From Gilvirhabdus luticola (GTDB lineage: Bacteria > Bacteroidota > Bacteroidia > Flavobacteriales > Flavobacteriaceae): a stretch of 64,000 nt of DNA. The translations under genes were made by a program, and so were the position numbers. A model generated the notes under the pieces. The model searched no databases, was not told the origin of the DNA, and was given only the letters and a program-made list of their open reading frames with translations. Below are positions 42,657 through 51,423 of the stretch, in pieces (the stretch's first letter is position 1; the number at the start of each line of letters is the position of its first letter). Location: the NCBI RefSeq assembly GCF_032583975.1, contig NZ_JAWHTF010000001.1; one strand, 5' to 3'.

Positions 42657-43579
42657 TGGATTCTAAAAAGAACATTACCAACCAGCTTAAAGAAAAATAT
42701 GATAGATTAGGACAGGATCTAGACACCCATTTAGAAGGATTGCTTTATAGCAAACCCATGAATTACTGGGATTATATCCATACGGATTCTCTCTTAAACC
42801 TTCAAATACAAAGAACTACAATTCCAGACGAGATGGTATTTATTATGTATCATCAGATTAATGAGTTACTTTTCAAAATGATACTCTGGGAAATTGATCA
42901 AGTAGCAAGAAAAGAGAATATTGAAGCAGATTTTTTTACATCTAAACTGATGAGAATTAGTCGTTATTTTGACATGTTGACATCATCTTTCAATATTATG
43001 CGAGAAGGAATGGAAGTTGAACAATACAATAAATTTAGAACAACTTTAACTCCTGGTAGCGGGTTTCAAAGTGCTCAATACAGGAAAATTGAATTTGCTT
43101 CTACTGAACTCATTAATTTAATTGATAATAGATTTAGAAAGACCATAGACAGAAACACGCCATACGAACATGCTTTTGACCATTTGTATTGGCAAGCTGC
43201 TGGCAAAGATTATAAAACTGGCAAAAAAAGTTATTTATTAACAACTTTTGAAGAAAAATACAAAGAAGAATTTATTAGATTTACCAAATTTTATAACACA
43301 CACAACCTTTGGAGTAAATTTAAGGAACTTCCAGAGGTAGTGAAAAAGGATAAAAATTTAATTAAAGCAATGCGTCATTATGATTACACAGTAAATATTA
43401 CTTGGGTAATGGCACATTACAATACGGCAAATCACTATTTAAATATTGGAGGTGAGACTGCCGAAGCAACAGGAGGAAGTGAATGGGTAAAATATATGCA
43501 CCCAAAATACCAACGAAGAATATTTTTTCCAGATTTATGGACCGACCAAGAATTAAAAGATTGGGGAAAGAATGTTTAA
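42656..43579 (+). CDS. kynA: Tryptophan 2,3-dioxygenase
   Basis: The haem enzyme that opens the indole ring of tryptophan to N-formylkynurenine, the first step of the kynurenine route. It has 307 residues, and the family blocks are present: MNYWDYIHTDSLLNLQ, FIMYHQINELLFKMILWEID, with the substrate-binding His (YHQ), TLTPGSGFQSAQYRKIEF, and the C-terminal GGETAEATGGSEWVKYMHPK; the proximal haem His lies in the HYNTANHYLNIGG segment. It starts inside the stop of the DUF3108 gene. The other kynurenine-pathway genes are not in the window, so the fate of the product here is unknown. It overlaps the following M23-peptidase gene. Confidence 0.93.
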   Translation: MDSKKNITNQLKEKYDRLGQDLDTHLEGLLYSKPMNYWDYIHTDSLLNLQIQRTTIPDEMVFIMYHQINELLFKMILWEIDQVARKENIEADFFTSKLMRISRYFDMLTSSFNIMREGMEVEQYNKFRTTLTPGSGFQSAQYRKIEFASTELINLIDNRFRKTIDRNTPYEHAFDHLYWQAAGKDYKTGKKSYLLTTFEEKYKEEFIRFTKFYNTHNLWSKFKELPEVVKKDKNLIKAMRHYDYTVNITWVMAHYNTANHYLNIGGETAEATGGSEWVKYMHPKYQRRIFFPDLWTDQELKDWGKNV

Positions 43580-44850
43580 CAATCTTATTAGTGTTTTTAA
43601 GTATTGTTAGCTGTAAAGATGACCCCAAAGAACCAATAATTGAAGAAATTGCAATAGCCGAACCAAAAGATGTTTATGAATTCGGTTTTTGTTTAGACGA
43701 TTACATTGTAAAACGCGATACTATTAAAAAAGGCGACAGCTTTGGTCAAATTCTTGAGCGTAATAGTATAGGATATCCTAAAATCTATCATATTGCAGAA
43801 AAAGCTAAAGACAGTTTTGATATTAGACGACTTCAAGTAGGTAAACCTTATACATTACTTTGTTCAAAAGATTCACTTCAAGAACCTAAATGCTTTATTT
43901 ATCAACCAAACAAAGAGGAATACGTAGTTATAAACTTTCAAGATTCAATTCATGCATATACAAATAGAAAACCTATAAAATATGTTGAAAAAATTGCAAC
44001 AGGTGTTATTTCCACGAATATATCTGATGCATTGGACCAACAAGGCATAAGCGTTATTCTAGCTTATAAAATGTCAGATAATATTTATGCTTGGACCATA
44101 GATTTTAACCGACTACAAAAAGGAGATAGGTTTAAGGTCATCTATTCAGACAAGTATATAGACGATACAATCTATGCAGGAATTGGCGATATTAAAGCAG
44201 CTTATTTCGAACATAAAAAAGAGCCATTTTATGCTTTTGAGTTTGAAACAGACAGCGTAAAGGGAATTGTTGATTATTTTAATGAAGAGGCTGAAAATTT
44301 AAGACGCGCTTTCTTAAAAGCACCTGTTCAATTTAGTAGAGTGTCCTCAAGATACAACTTAAAACGAAGAATTGCCTATTACGGCAATAAAGTAAGACCA
44401 CATAAAGGTACAGACTTTGCAGCAAGTGTTGGCACTCCAATATTGGCAACTGCCAATGGAACAGTTATAGAATCTAGACGTAAAGGAGGGAACGGAAATT
44501 ATGTGAAAATAAGACACAATTCCACATATTCCACACAATATTTACACATGAGCAAACGCAAAGCCAAAGTTGGAGATTTTGTAAAACAAGGCGATGTTAT
44601 AGGTTGGGTTGGTATGACAGGAAATACTGGCGGGCCACATGTATGTTATCGTTTTTGGAAAAATGGAAAACAAGTAGATCCGTTTAAACAAAAATTGCCA
44701 GAAGCCGAGCCTATTTCTGATTCACTAAAAGTAAAATTTTTAGAATATATACAACCTATAAAGTATAGGTTAGATAATATTTTCTTTCAACCAGAAATAA
44801 TAGAGGAGGAACTACTGGAACAACCAGTAATTACCCAAGGAAATTCATAA
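43537..44850 (+). CDS. M23-family metallopeptidase lipoprotein (LytM domain)
   Basis: A 437-residue predicted lipoprotein: from the ATG at 43537 a short basic start (MDRPRIKRLGKE) precedes the hydrophobic core and a lipobox ending SIVSC. A TTG at 43561 would give a cleaner 18-residue signal and remains possible; both overlap the end of the tryptophan dioxygenase gene. The C-terminal LytM domain (HKGTDFAASVGTPILATANG to GGPHVCYRFWKNGKQVDPF) cuts peptidoglycan cross-links or regulates amidases. H-x-x-x-D is intact (HKGTD), but the usual H-x-H is H-V-C, so the third zinc ligand is Cys (codon 44644-44646). The N-terminal part contains OapA/LysM-like segments (IKKGDSFGQILERNSIG). pgi starts 1 base after the stop. 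Confidence 0.85.
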   Translation: MDRPRIKRLGKECLTILLVFLSIVSCKDDPKEPIIEEIAIAEPKDVYEFGFCLDDYIVKRDTIKKGDSFGQILERNSIGYPKIYHIAEKAKDSFDIRRLQVGKPYTLLCSKDSLQEPKCFIYQPNKEEYVVINFQDSIHAYTNRKPIKYVEKIATGVISTNISDALDQQGISVILAYKMSDNIYAWTIDFNRLQKGDRFKVIYSDKYIDDTIYAGIGDIKAAYFEHKKEPFYAFEFETDSVKGIVDYFNEEAENLRRAFLKAPVQFSRVSSRYNLKRRIAYYGNKVRPHKGTDFAASVGTPILATANGTVIESRRKGGNGNYVKIRHNSTYSTQYLHMSKRKAKVGDFVKQGDVIGWVGMTGNTGGPHVCYRFWKNGKQVDPFKQKLPEAEPISDSLKVKFLEYIQPIKYRLDNIFFQPEIIEEELLEQPVITQGNS

Positions 44851-44851
44851 T

Positions 44852-46477
44852 ATGGCATTACCAAAGAATAATCCTATTAGTACAAATGCTTGGAAAAATT
44901 TACAGGCACATTTTAATAACATAAAAAATGTTCAGATGAAAGATTTGTTTTCTCAAGACCAAGAGAGAGCAAATAAGTTCTCAATAAAGTGGAATGATTT
45001 TTATGTTGATTTTTCAAAAAACAGAATTACAGAAGAAACTTTCCAGTATTTATTAGAATTAGCTGAAGAAGTTAAGTTGAAAGATGCTATTAAAAGCCAG
45101 TTTTCAGGTGAAATTATAAATAAAACTGAAGGCAGAGCAGTTCTACATACAGCTTTGAGGGCTCCTGAAACAGATACCATTTTAGTTGATGGAAAAAATA
45201 TTATTCCTGAAATTTATCAAGTAAAGAAAAAGATTGAAGTATTTTCAAATGAGATTATAAATGCTGAAAGAAAAGGATTTACAGGCAAAGCATTCACAGA
45301 TATAGTGAATATAGGAATTGGCGGTTCAGATCTAGGGCCTGCAATGGTAGTTGAAGCACTGCAATATTATACAAATCATTTAAACACTCATTTTGTAAGC
45401 AATGTAGATGGCGACCATGTTAATGAAGTTATCAAAAAAATAAATCCCGAAACAACTCTTTTTGTAATTGTTTCCAAAACATTTACGACTCAAGAAACTC
45501 TTTCTAATGCTAATACTATTAGAGATTGGTTTTTAAAGTCAGCTCCAGAAGAAGCGATTGCAAAACATTTTGTAGCCGTTTCAACCAATGTTGAAAAAGT
45601 TAAAACCTTCGGAATAGATGGAAGTAATATTTTCCCAATGTGGGATTGGGTTGGTGGCCGTTTTTCTCTTTGGAGTGCCGTAGGTTTGACTATTAGCTTG
45701 GCTGTTGGTTACAACAACTTTAATCAACTCTTAAAAGGGGCTCACAAAATGGATCTTCATTTTAAAAGTGAAGCATTCAATAGAAATATTCCAGTGGTAT
45801 TAGCATTATTAAGTATATGGTATAATAATTTTTTCAAAGCTGAAACAGAAGCTATAATTCCGTATTCTCAATATCTAAATCAGTTTGCTACATATTTGCA
45901 ACAAGGTATTATGGAAAGTAATGGTAAAAGTGTAGATAGAAATGGTAAGCCTACAGATTATCAAACTGGAACTATAATTTGGGGAGAACCAGGCACTAAT
46001 TCTCAACATGCTTTTTTTCAATTGATTCACCAAGGCACTAAACTAATACCAGCAGACTTCATAGGATTTAGTCAATCATTGCATGGGAATCAGGATCATC
46101 AAGATAAACTTATCTCTAATTTTTTAGCACAAACGGAAGCTTTATTAAATGGAAAGACTGAAGAAGAAGTGATTGCCGAAGGAAATTTGGAGACTTTAAT
46201 CCCTTTTAAAGTATTTACTGGCAATAAACCAACAAACACTATTTTCATTCATAAACTTTCGCCAGAATCTTTAGGAAAACTAATAGCTGTGTATGAACAT
46301 AAAATTTTTGTACAAGGTGTCATTTGGAATATTTTTAGTTATGATCAATTTGGCGTAGAATTAGGGAAACAATTAGCAAATACAATTTTATCTGAACTTA
46401 AAGGAAACACTAGAAAAATTCATGACTCCTCAACAAGAAACCTCATCGATTATTATCAAATAACTAAAAACAAATAG
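44852..46477 (+). CDS. pgi: Glucose-6-phosphate isomerase
   Basis: Interconverts glucose 6-phosphate and fructose 6-phosphate in glycolysis and gluconeogenesis. It has 541 residues, typical for the long form. Family signatures are VNIGIGGSDLGPAMVVEAL, FVIVSKTFTTQETLSNA, FPMWDWVGGRFSLWSAVGLT, WGEPGTNSQHAFFQLIHQGT and the C-terminal EHKIFVQGVIWNIFSYDQFG followed by VELGKQLA. It starts one base after the M23-peptidase stop, so it is the last gene of a co-directional run starting at DUF3108, although a promoter of its own cannot be excluded. About 150 bases of non-coding DNA follow before the next receptor. Confidence 0.97.
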   Translation: MALPKNNPISTNAWKNLQAHFNNIKNVQMKDLFSQDQERANKFSIKWNDFYVDFSKNRITEETFQYLLELAEEVKLKDAIKSQFSGEIINKTEGRAVLHTALRAPETDTILVDGKNIIPEIYQVKKKIEVFSNEIINAERKGFTGKAFTDIVNIGIGGSDLGPAMVVEALQYYTNHLNTHFVSNVDGDHVNEVIKKINPETTLFVIVSKTFTTQETLSNANTIRDWFLKSAPEEAIAKHFVAVSTNVEKVKTFGIDGSNIFPMWDWVGGRFSLWSAVGLTISLAVGYNNFNQLLKGAHKMDLHFKSEAFNRNIPVVLALLSIWYNNFFKAETEAIIPYSQYLNQFATYLQQGIMESNGKSVDRNGKPTDYQTGTIIWGEPGTNSQHAFFQLIHQGTKLIPADFIGFSQSLHGNQDHQDKLISNFLAQTEALLNGKTEEEVIAEGNLETLIPFKVFTGNKPTNTIFIHKLSPESLGKLIAVYEHKIFVQGVIWNIFSYDQFGVELGKQLANTILSELKGNTRKIHDSSTRNLIDYYQITKNK

Positions 46478-46566
46478 GTAAAATTGTATAAATATCATCC
46501 TCAATAAAGTTATTTTATACATTATTTTTCTTAATTTGCATAGTAGTGATTTGTTAACATTAACTT

Positions 46567-46578
46567 AAACTTAAGTTT
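46567..46578. repeat. 12-bp perfect palindrome before a TonB-receptor gene
   Basis: AAACTTAAGTTT lies 54 bases before the receptor ATG at 46632, in the 154-base gap after pgi. It is followed by TATGTTAATCTTTGCAC, which resembles a -7 region with one mismatch. The position fits an operator, but AT-rich palindromes occur by chance. Confidence 0.3.
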
Positions 46579-46631
46579 TATCAATATGTTAATCTTTGCA
46601 CAAAATTTAAAACCAATCTTAATATAAAAAA

Positions 46632-49187
46632 ATGAGAAACATTACTAGATTTTTATTTTTTGCTTTGGTAATGGTAAGTTTCAATACTGCCTTTGCTCAA
46701 AGCACGGTAACAGGAACAACTATGGATCCTGAATTAGGCACTCCCTTACCAGGAGTAAACATTGTTGAAAAAGGAACAACAAATGGGGTATCGTCAGACT
46801 TTGACGGAAATTTTACGCTTACAACAACTACATCTGATGCGGTTATTTTGGTTTCGTATGTTGGGTTTTTAACTCAAGAAATCTCAATTTCGGGTGACAC
46901 AGATCTTGGAGAAGTATCAATGCAACCTAGCCAATTTGGGTTGCAAGAAGTTCAAATTATTGCTTCTGTTGCTGTTGATAGAAAAACACCAGTTGCAGTT
47001 TCAACTGTTAAATCAGCTGACATTGAGTTAAAACTAGGAACTCAAGAATTCCCAGAAATTTTAAAATCAACGCCAGGAGTTTATGCAACCAAAGCTGGAG
47101 GTGGTTATGGAGATGGTAGAATTAATTTAAGAGGCTTTAATTCTGAAAATGTCGCTGTAATGATTAATGGTATTCCGGTTAACGATATGGAAAATGGAAG
47201 AGTCTATTGGAGTAACTGGGCTGGACTTGGAGATGTTACAAGCCAAATGCAGGTACAAAGGGGTTTAGGAGCTGCTAAAATTGCTGTCCCTTCTATTGGT
47301 GGTACAATTAATATAGTTACAAATACAACAGACGTGGAAGCTGGAGGAAATGTGATAACTTCAGTTGGTAATGACGGTTATTTTAAATATGGCTTAACTT
47401 ACTCAACTGGATTAATGGAAAATGGTTTTGCCGCAACAGTTTCTGCCGCTAAAACTGAAGGTGATGGATATGTTGATGGAACGGAATTTTCAGGTGTATC
47501 ATACTTTGTTAATATCTCTAAAGAAATAAACGATGCTCATAAACTATCGTTTTCGGCTTTTGGAGCCAAGCAACGCCATGGTCAAAGACAAAACAGGCAA
47601 TTGATTGAAACGTTTAGAAAAGCTGAAAGAGGAAGAAAATTTAATGCAGATTGGGGATACAAAAATGGTCAGGTAACATTCCAAGAAGACAACTTTTATA
47701 ATAAGCCTCAAATGTCCTTAAATCATTATTGGAATTTAAATGATAATACCTCAATCAACACTTCTGTATATGCATCATTTGGATCTGGAGGTGGAGGTGG
47801 TACTGCTGGAGAGTATAAGTTTGGATTTGATAGTTCTACAGGTCAAGGCGATTACAGAATTGGAGCTTTCGGACCAATTGACTTTGATAAAATTGTTGAT
47901 GAGAACATTGCGGCTGGTGCAAATGGCGCAGAGACATATTTGAGAGCATCACGTAATGATCATAATTGGTATGGAGTGCTTTCTACGCTAAAAACGAATA
48001 TAAATGACGATTTGGTGTTATTAGCCGGATTAGATTGGAGATACTATAAAGGAATCCATTTTTCTGAAGTAACAGATTTATTAGGTGCTGAATTTGCTAT
48101 CGACAATGGAGATGTTAACAACCCAAATGCTGCACTTCAAGTTGGCGATAAAAGAGATTATTATAACGATGGTTTAGTTGGCTGGTTAGGAGCATTTGCT
48201 CAATTAGAATATGATGTTAACGAAAAGTTTAACACATTTATATCTTTAGCAGCTTCAAATACATCCTATAAAAGAGTTGACTATTTTAATTATTTAGATT
48301 CAGACCCTTTACAAGAAACCGATCGCTACAATTTCTTTGGATTTAGCGCAAAAGGTGGCGCCAATTATAGAATAGATGCTAACCATAATATTTTTGCAAA
48401 CCTTGGGTATTTTGAAAAAGCACCAGGTTTCGATTCTGTATTCTTAAATTTCTCCAATGATAACATTAATGAAGATGCACCAAACCAAAAAATATCGAGT
48501 TTTGAATTGGGATATGGTTTTAGAGGAGATAAACTATCGGCAAATGTGAACCTTTACAGTACAAGATGGGATGATAGAACTGAAACAGTTTCATTTCAAC
48601 AACCAGATGGAACAAATGCAGCTGCTAATATTCTAGGGGTTAATGCAATTCACCAAGGTGTGGAATTAGACTTTATATACAGGGCTACAGAGAAATTGGA
48701 CATAACAGGTATGGCCTCTTTTGGTGATTGGAGATGGGATAGTGATGTTACAGATGTTGATATCCTTGATGAGGATCAAAACGTTGTAGAAACAGTTGAC
48801 CTTTTCATTAAAGACTTGCATGTAGGAGATGCTGCCCAAACAACTTTTGCTTTAGGGATAAATTATAAATTTTCACCAAAAACTAGACTGATTATTGATT
48901 ATAATTATTATGATAATATATATGCTGATTTTGATCCTAGTGATCGTGGTACACAAGGTGCTCCAGATGCGTGGAAAATGCCAGATTACGGCTTGTTTGA
49001 TGTAGCTATGACTCATGGTTTTGAGTTTGGCCCTTTCGATGCCACTTTAACAGCAAGGATGAACAATGTGTTTGATACAGAGTATATTTCTGATGCGCAA
49101 GACGGTTCTGGATCAACTACAGATACAGCATTAGTGTATTTTGGTTATGGTAGAACCTTTAGTATTGGTGCAAAACTTAATTTTTAA
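46632..49187 (+). CDS. TonB-dependent outer-membrane receptor (cassette A)
   Basis: 851 residues: signal peptide (about 22, ending NTAFAQ), CarboxypepD-reg-like domain (STVTGTTMDPELGTPLPGVN to about 105), plug (GVYATKAGGGYGDGRINLRG, MINGIPVNDMENGRVYWSNW, AKIAVPSIGGTINIVTN) and a beta barrel ending FSIGAKLNF. It is a paralogue of the receptor at 52610: both plugs contain the block ING[I]xxNxxxxGRxxWSxWxGLxDV. It is followed after 6 bases by a choice-of-anchor-J lipoprotein. The ligand is unknown; the layout suggests a substrate captured by the surface lipoprotein and, by inference, phosphate-ester or nucleic-acid derived (see the EEP gene at 51424). Confidence 0.93.
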   Translation: MRNITRFLFFALVMVSFNTAFAQSTVTGTTMDPELGTPLPGVNIVEKGTTNGVSSDFDGNFTLTTTTSDAVILVSYVGFLTQEISISGDTDLGEVSMQPSQFGLQEVQIIASVAVDRKTPVAVSTVKSADIELKLGTQEFPEILKSTPGVYATKAGGGYGDGRINLRGFNSENVAVMINGIPVNDMENGRVYWSNWAGLGDVTSQMQVQRGLGAAKIAVPSIGGTINIVTNTTDVEAGGNVITSVGNDGYFKYGLTYSTGLMENGFAATVSAAKTEGDGYVDGTEFSGVSYFVNISKEINDAHKLSFSAFGAKQRHGQRQNRQLIETFRKAERGRKFNADWGYKNGQVTFQEDNFYNKPQMSLNHYWNLNDNTSINTSVYASFGSGGGGGTAGEYKFGFDSSTGQGDYRIGAFGPIDFDKIVDENIAAGANGAETYLRASRNDHNWYGVLSTLKTNINDDLVLLAGLDWRYYKGIHFSEVTDLLGAEFAIDNGDVNNPNAALQVGDKRDYYNDGLVGWLGAFAQLEYDVNEKFNTFISLAASNTSYKRVDYFNYLDSDPLQETDRYNFFGFSAKGGANYRIDANHNIFANLGYFEKAPGFDSVFLNFSNDNINEDAPNQKISSFELGYGFRGDKLSANVNLYSTRWDDRTETVSFQQPDGTNAAANILGVNAIHQGVELDFIYRATEKLDITGMASFGDWRWDSDVTDVDILDEDQNVVETVDLFIKDLHVGDAAQTTFALGINYKFSPKTRLIIDYNYYDNIYADFDPSDRGTQGAPDAWKMPDYGLFDVAMTHGFEFGPFDATLTARMNNVFDTEYISDAQDGSGSTTDTALVYFGYGRTFSIGAKLNF

Positions 49188-49193
49188 AAAAAC

Positions 49194-50870
49194 ATGAAAA
49201 TGAAAAGAATAATTTATTGTTTAGCAATTTTAGGGATAATCTTTACAGGTTGTGACCCTATTGAAGATATCTATAATGATATAGATTCAGTAGAAGACCC
49301 AATAGTCGGTTCAGCTACTTATACATTAACGAGTGAAGATTATACTGATGATGTTGAAGATGGAGGTTTAGGTCTTGATTTTCCAAATTTTAGTTCAGAA
49401 GAGGATGCCAAAACAATGTTACCTCCATTTATAGCCGAAATGTATCCATTTTGGGGAGAAGGATCTTCTGTATTGGTGAATTATGATTTATATATTGGTA
49501 ATGCTGAAGGGGTTAGTGATTTTACAGGTGCGGACGCTTACCAATTCACTAATGCTGATTATGCTTTAGCAGGTAGTGATGCCTTTGGATTTTACCCAAA
49601 TGTAGACCCTACAGATTATATACCTGATGTTCTAGATGCTCGAATAGCAAGCCCGACTGAAGGAGAAATGATTTTAGCCAGTTATGATCAGTATACAGAA
49701 ACACCAACTGTGGGGTTAGCTAATTTAGTATCATATAATTTTGCTGGAAGTTTTGAAGGATGGACAATTGTAGAGGGAGGTATTGGTTCTGATGATGTTT
49801 GGACATCTCAATCTGGATATGTCCAAGGGAACGGTTATTTTGGAGGAGCAGTTGCTAATGAAGAATGGTTAATATCTCCTTCGATTGATTTATCAGGTGA
49901 AAGTGGTCTTAAATTTCAAATAACTCAAGAGATTGATTTTTTGAGTGTACCTGATCAAATAGATATATTGATTTCTACTGATTATGCTGGAGATCCTGGT
50001 GCAGCAACTTGGGATACTTTTGCTTTTGATAAGACAGCCTTTGGTAGTATGACAGCTTCAGAAGATTATGATTTTTCAGCCTATGATGATATGACGATTA
50101 CCATTGCATTTAAATATGTATCATCAGATACTGACGCTGGACGTTGGAGAGTTGGAGCTTTAGCAATTAAAACCGTTGGGGCAACCGGTGCTACCAATTC
50201 AAAAGGCGATTATTTCATGTATTCAGGTGGTGAATGGGAAGCTATAGATGGAGTTTATTATTTAAGCACTGATGATTATGATTCTATGGGGGAAGGCTCT
50301 GGTCAACCAGGAAGATTCAATAATTTTAGTAGTTCTGTTCCTGCGGATAACTATATACCTACATTTTTATCATTAAACGATCCATTTGCTTATGCTCAAG
50401 AAGAAGATGAATTAATAGTTATTTACAAGTATTTTTCCAGTTCATGTAGTTGTACACAAACAAGAGGAAATAGATATACCATAATAGATGGTGAATGGAC
50501 ACCTCACATGAGTGTGATAAGTACGTCCTTACAATTTGGTAATGATGGTTCAACATGGGTGCCAGATAATACAATACGATATATGTTGACAGGTACAGAC
50601 ATTACATTTATTTCTAATGCATTTATTGACATTTATCCTGGACCAGCAGATAATGTTGGTTTCTTTGGTAGTTTTGACAGGAGACCTTCAAGTTCAAACT
50701 ACTGGACTGATGAAATGCTATTAGAAGCCTTTAATGCGCTTTTAGAAAATGGTAATTTTGTTACTGCTGAAGAGCAAAAGTATGTGTTAACCTATGTGAT
50801 CTATAATGGATCTACGACGAATGAAACCAAGAGTGTCATTAAGACAGGCGGCGTTTGGGTTTATCAATAG
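49194..50870 (+). CDS. Surface lipoprotein with choice-of-anchor-J domain (cassette A)
   Basis: A 558-residue predicted lipoprotein with lipobox FTGC at Cys20 and an acidic stretch after it (DPIEDIYNDIDSVEDP), as surface-exported lipoproteins of the phylum have. The middle (about residues 180-345) resembles the choice-of-anchor J / MAM-like jelly-roll: FEGWTIVEGGIGSDDVWTSQ, ANEEWLISPSIDLSG, DILISTDYAGDPGAATWDTF and TITIAFKYVSSDTDAGRWRV. The equivalent module lies at the C-terminus of the lipoprotein at 55467. It starts 6 bases after the receptor. It probably binds the ligand at the cell surface, like SusD-type partners do, but it is not a SusD homologue. A strong terminator follows. Confidence 0.75.
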   Translation: MKMKRIIYCLAILGIIFTGCDPIEDIYNDIDSVEDPIVGSATYTLTSEDYTDDVEDGGLGLDFPNFSSEEDAKTMLPPFIAEMYPFWGEGSSVLVNYDLYIGNAEGVSDFTGADAYQFTNADYALAGSDAFGFYPNVDPTDYIPDVLDARIASPTEGEMILASYDQYTETPTVGLANLVSYNFAGSFEGWTIVEGGIGSDDVWTSQSGYVQGNGYFGGAVANEEWLISPSIDLSGESGLKFQITQEIDFLSVPDQIDILISTDYAGDPGAATWDTFAFDKTAFGSMTASEDYDFSAYDDMTITIAFKYVSSDTDAGRWRVGALAIKTVGATGATNSKGDYFMYSGGEWEAIDGVYYLSTDDYDSMGEGSGQPGRFNNFSSSVPADNYIPTFLSLNDPFAYAQEEDELIVIYKYFSSSCSCTQTRGNRYTIIDGEWTPHMSVISTSLQFGNDGSTWVPDNTIRYMLTGTDITFISNAFIDIYPGPADNVGFFGSFDRRPSSSNYWTDEMLLEAFNALLENGNFVTAEEQKYVLTYVIYNGSTTNETKSVIKTGGVWVYQ

Positions 50871-50889
50871 ACTAATTTTAATTTATAAA

Positions 50890-50927
50890 CAAAAAAACCA
50901 TGCTTATAAAATAGCATGGTTTTTTTA
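50890..50927 (+). terminator. Intrinsic terminator ending cassette A receptor-lipoprotein unit
   Basis: ACCATGCT (50897-50904) pairs with AGCATGGT (50913-50920), an 8-bp perfect stem extended by A-run/T-run pairing, with an 8-base loop and a T-tract. Confidence 0.88.
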
Positions 50928-50941
50928 TGTTCTAAATTCAT

Positions 50942-50949
50942 TACATTTG
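50942..50949 (+). promoter_or_regulatory. -7 box before the 50976 membrane protein
   Basis: TACATTTG matches TAnnTTTG and would start the transcript near 50956, about 20 bases before the ATG. The upstream sequence is mainly the terminator T-tract, with no clear -33 TTG. Confidence 0.4.
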
Positions 50950-50975
50950 TTTTTATAATTTCTTAATTCGTATTC

Positions 50976-51416
50976 ATGTACTCGACTATAAAAATACTAC
51001 ATTCGTATTGGGCCTATCTTGTTTTGTTGGTTTTAATATTGGCAACTGTTAATGCATTGTATAAATTCTTTGCCAAGAAAGAATTTGAAGCTAAAGATTT
51101 TAGAATTAATTTGTTTACACTTATAGTATCACATATTCAACTATTAATAGGATTGCTATTATATTTTGTGTCACCACGATTAAGCTTATTTAGTGAGCTT
51201 GGTATGGGAGAAGTAATGAAAGATGCTGTTAACAGACTTTATTTGGTTGAGCATCCTGTTATTAATATTTTAGCAGTGGTATTAATAACTATTGGTTATT
51301 CAAAACATAAAAAGAAACTAACCTCAAAGCCAAAGTTTAAAACAATTGCTGTGTTTTACACTCTAGCAGTAATCTTATTCTTGTCTAGAATACCTTGGGA
51401 TGTCTGGCCAAATTAG
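50976..51416 (+). CDS. Small four-helix membrane protein, cytochrome-b-like histidines
   Basis: 146 residues with four predicted helices (about 8-30, 45-65, 90-108 and 122-138). His9 (KILHSYW), His53 (IVSHIQ) and His93 (LVEHPV) lie within or at the ends of helices, a spacing that could ligate haem as in small b-type cytochromes; the family is sometimes labelled cytochrome B in Bacteroidota annotations. No further motif is visible, so function is unproven. It lies between the cassette A lipoprotein and the convergent EEP gene, separated from the former by a terminator, and may be a bystander. Its stop and the EEP stop are 7 bases apart on opposite strands. Confidence 0.65.
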   Translation: MYSTIKILHSYWAYLVLLVLILATVNALYKFFAKKEFEAKDFRINLFTLIVSHIQLLIGLLLYFVSPRLSLFSELGMGEVMKDAVNRLYLVEHPVINILAVVLITIGYSKHKKKLTSKPKFKTIAVFYTLAVILFLSRIPWDVWPN

Positions 51417-51423
51417 AAAGACT

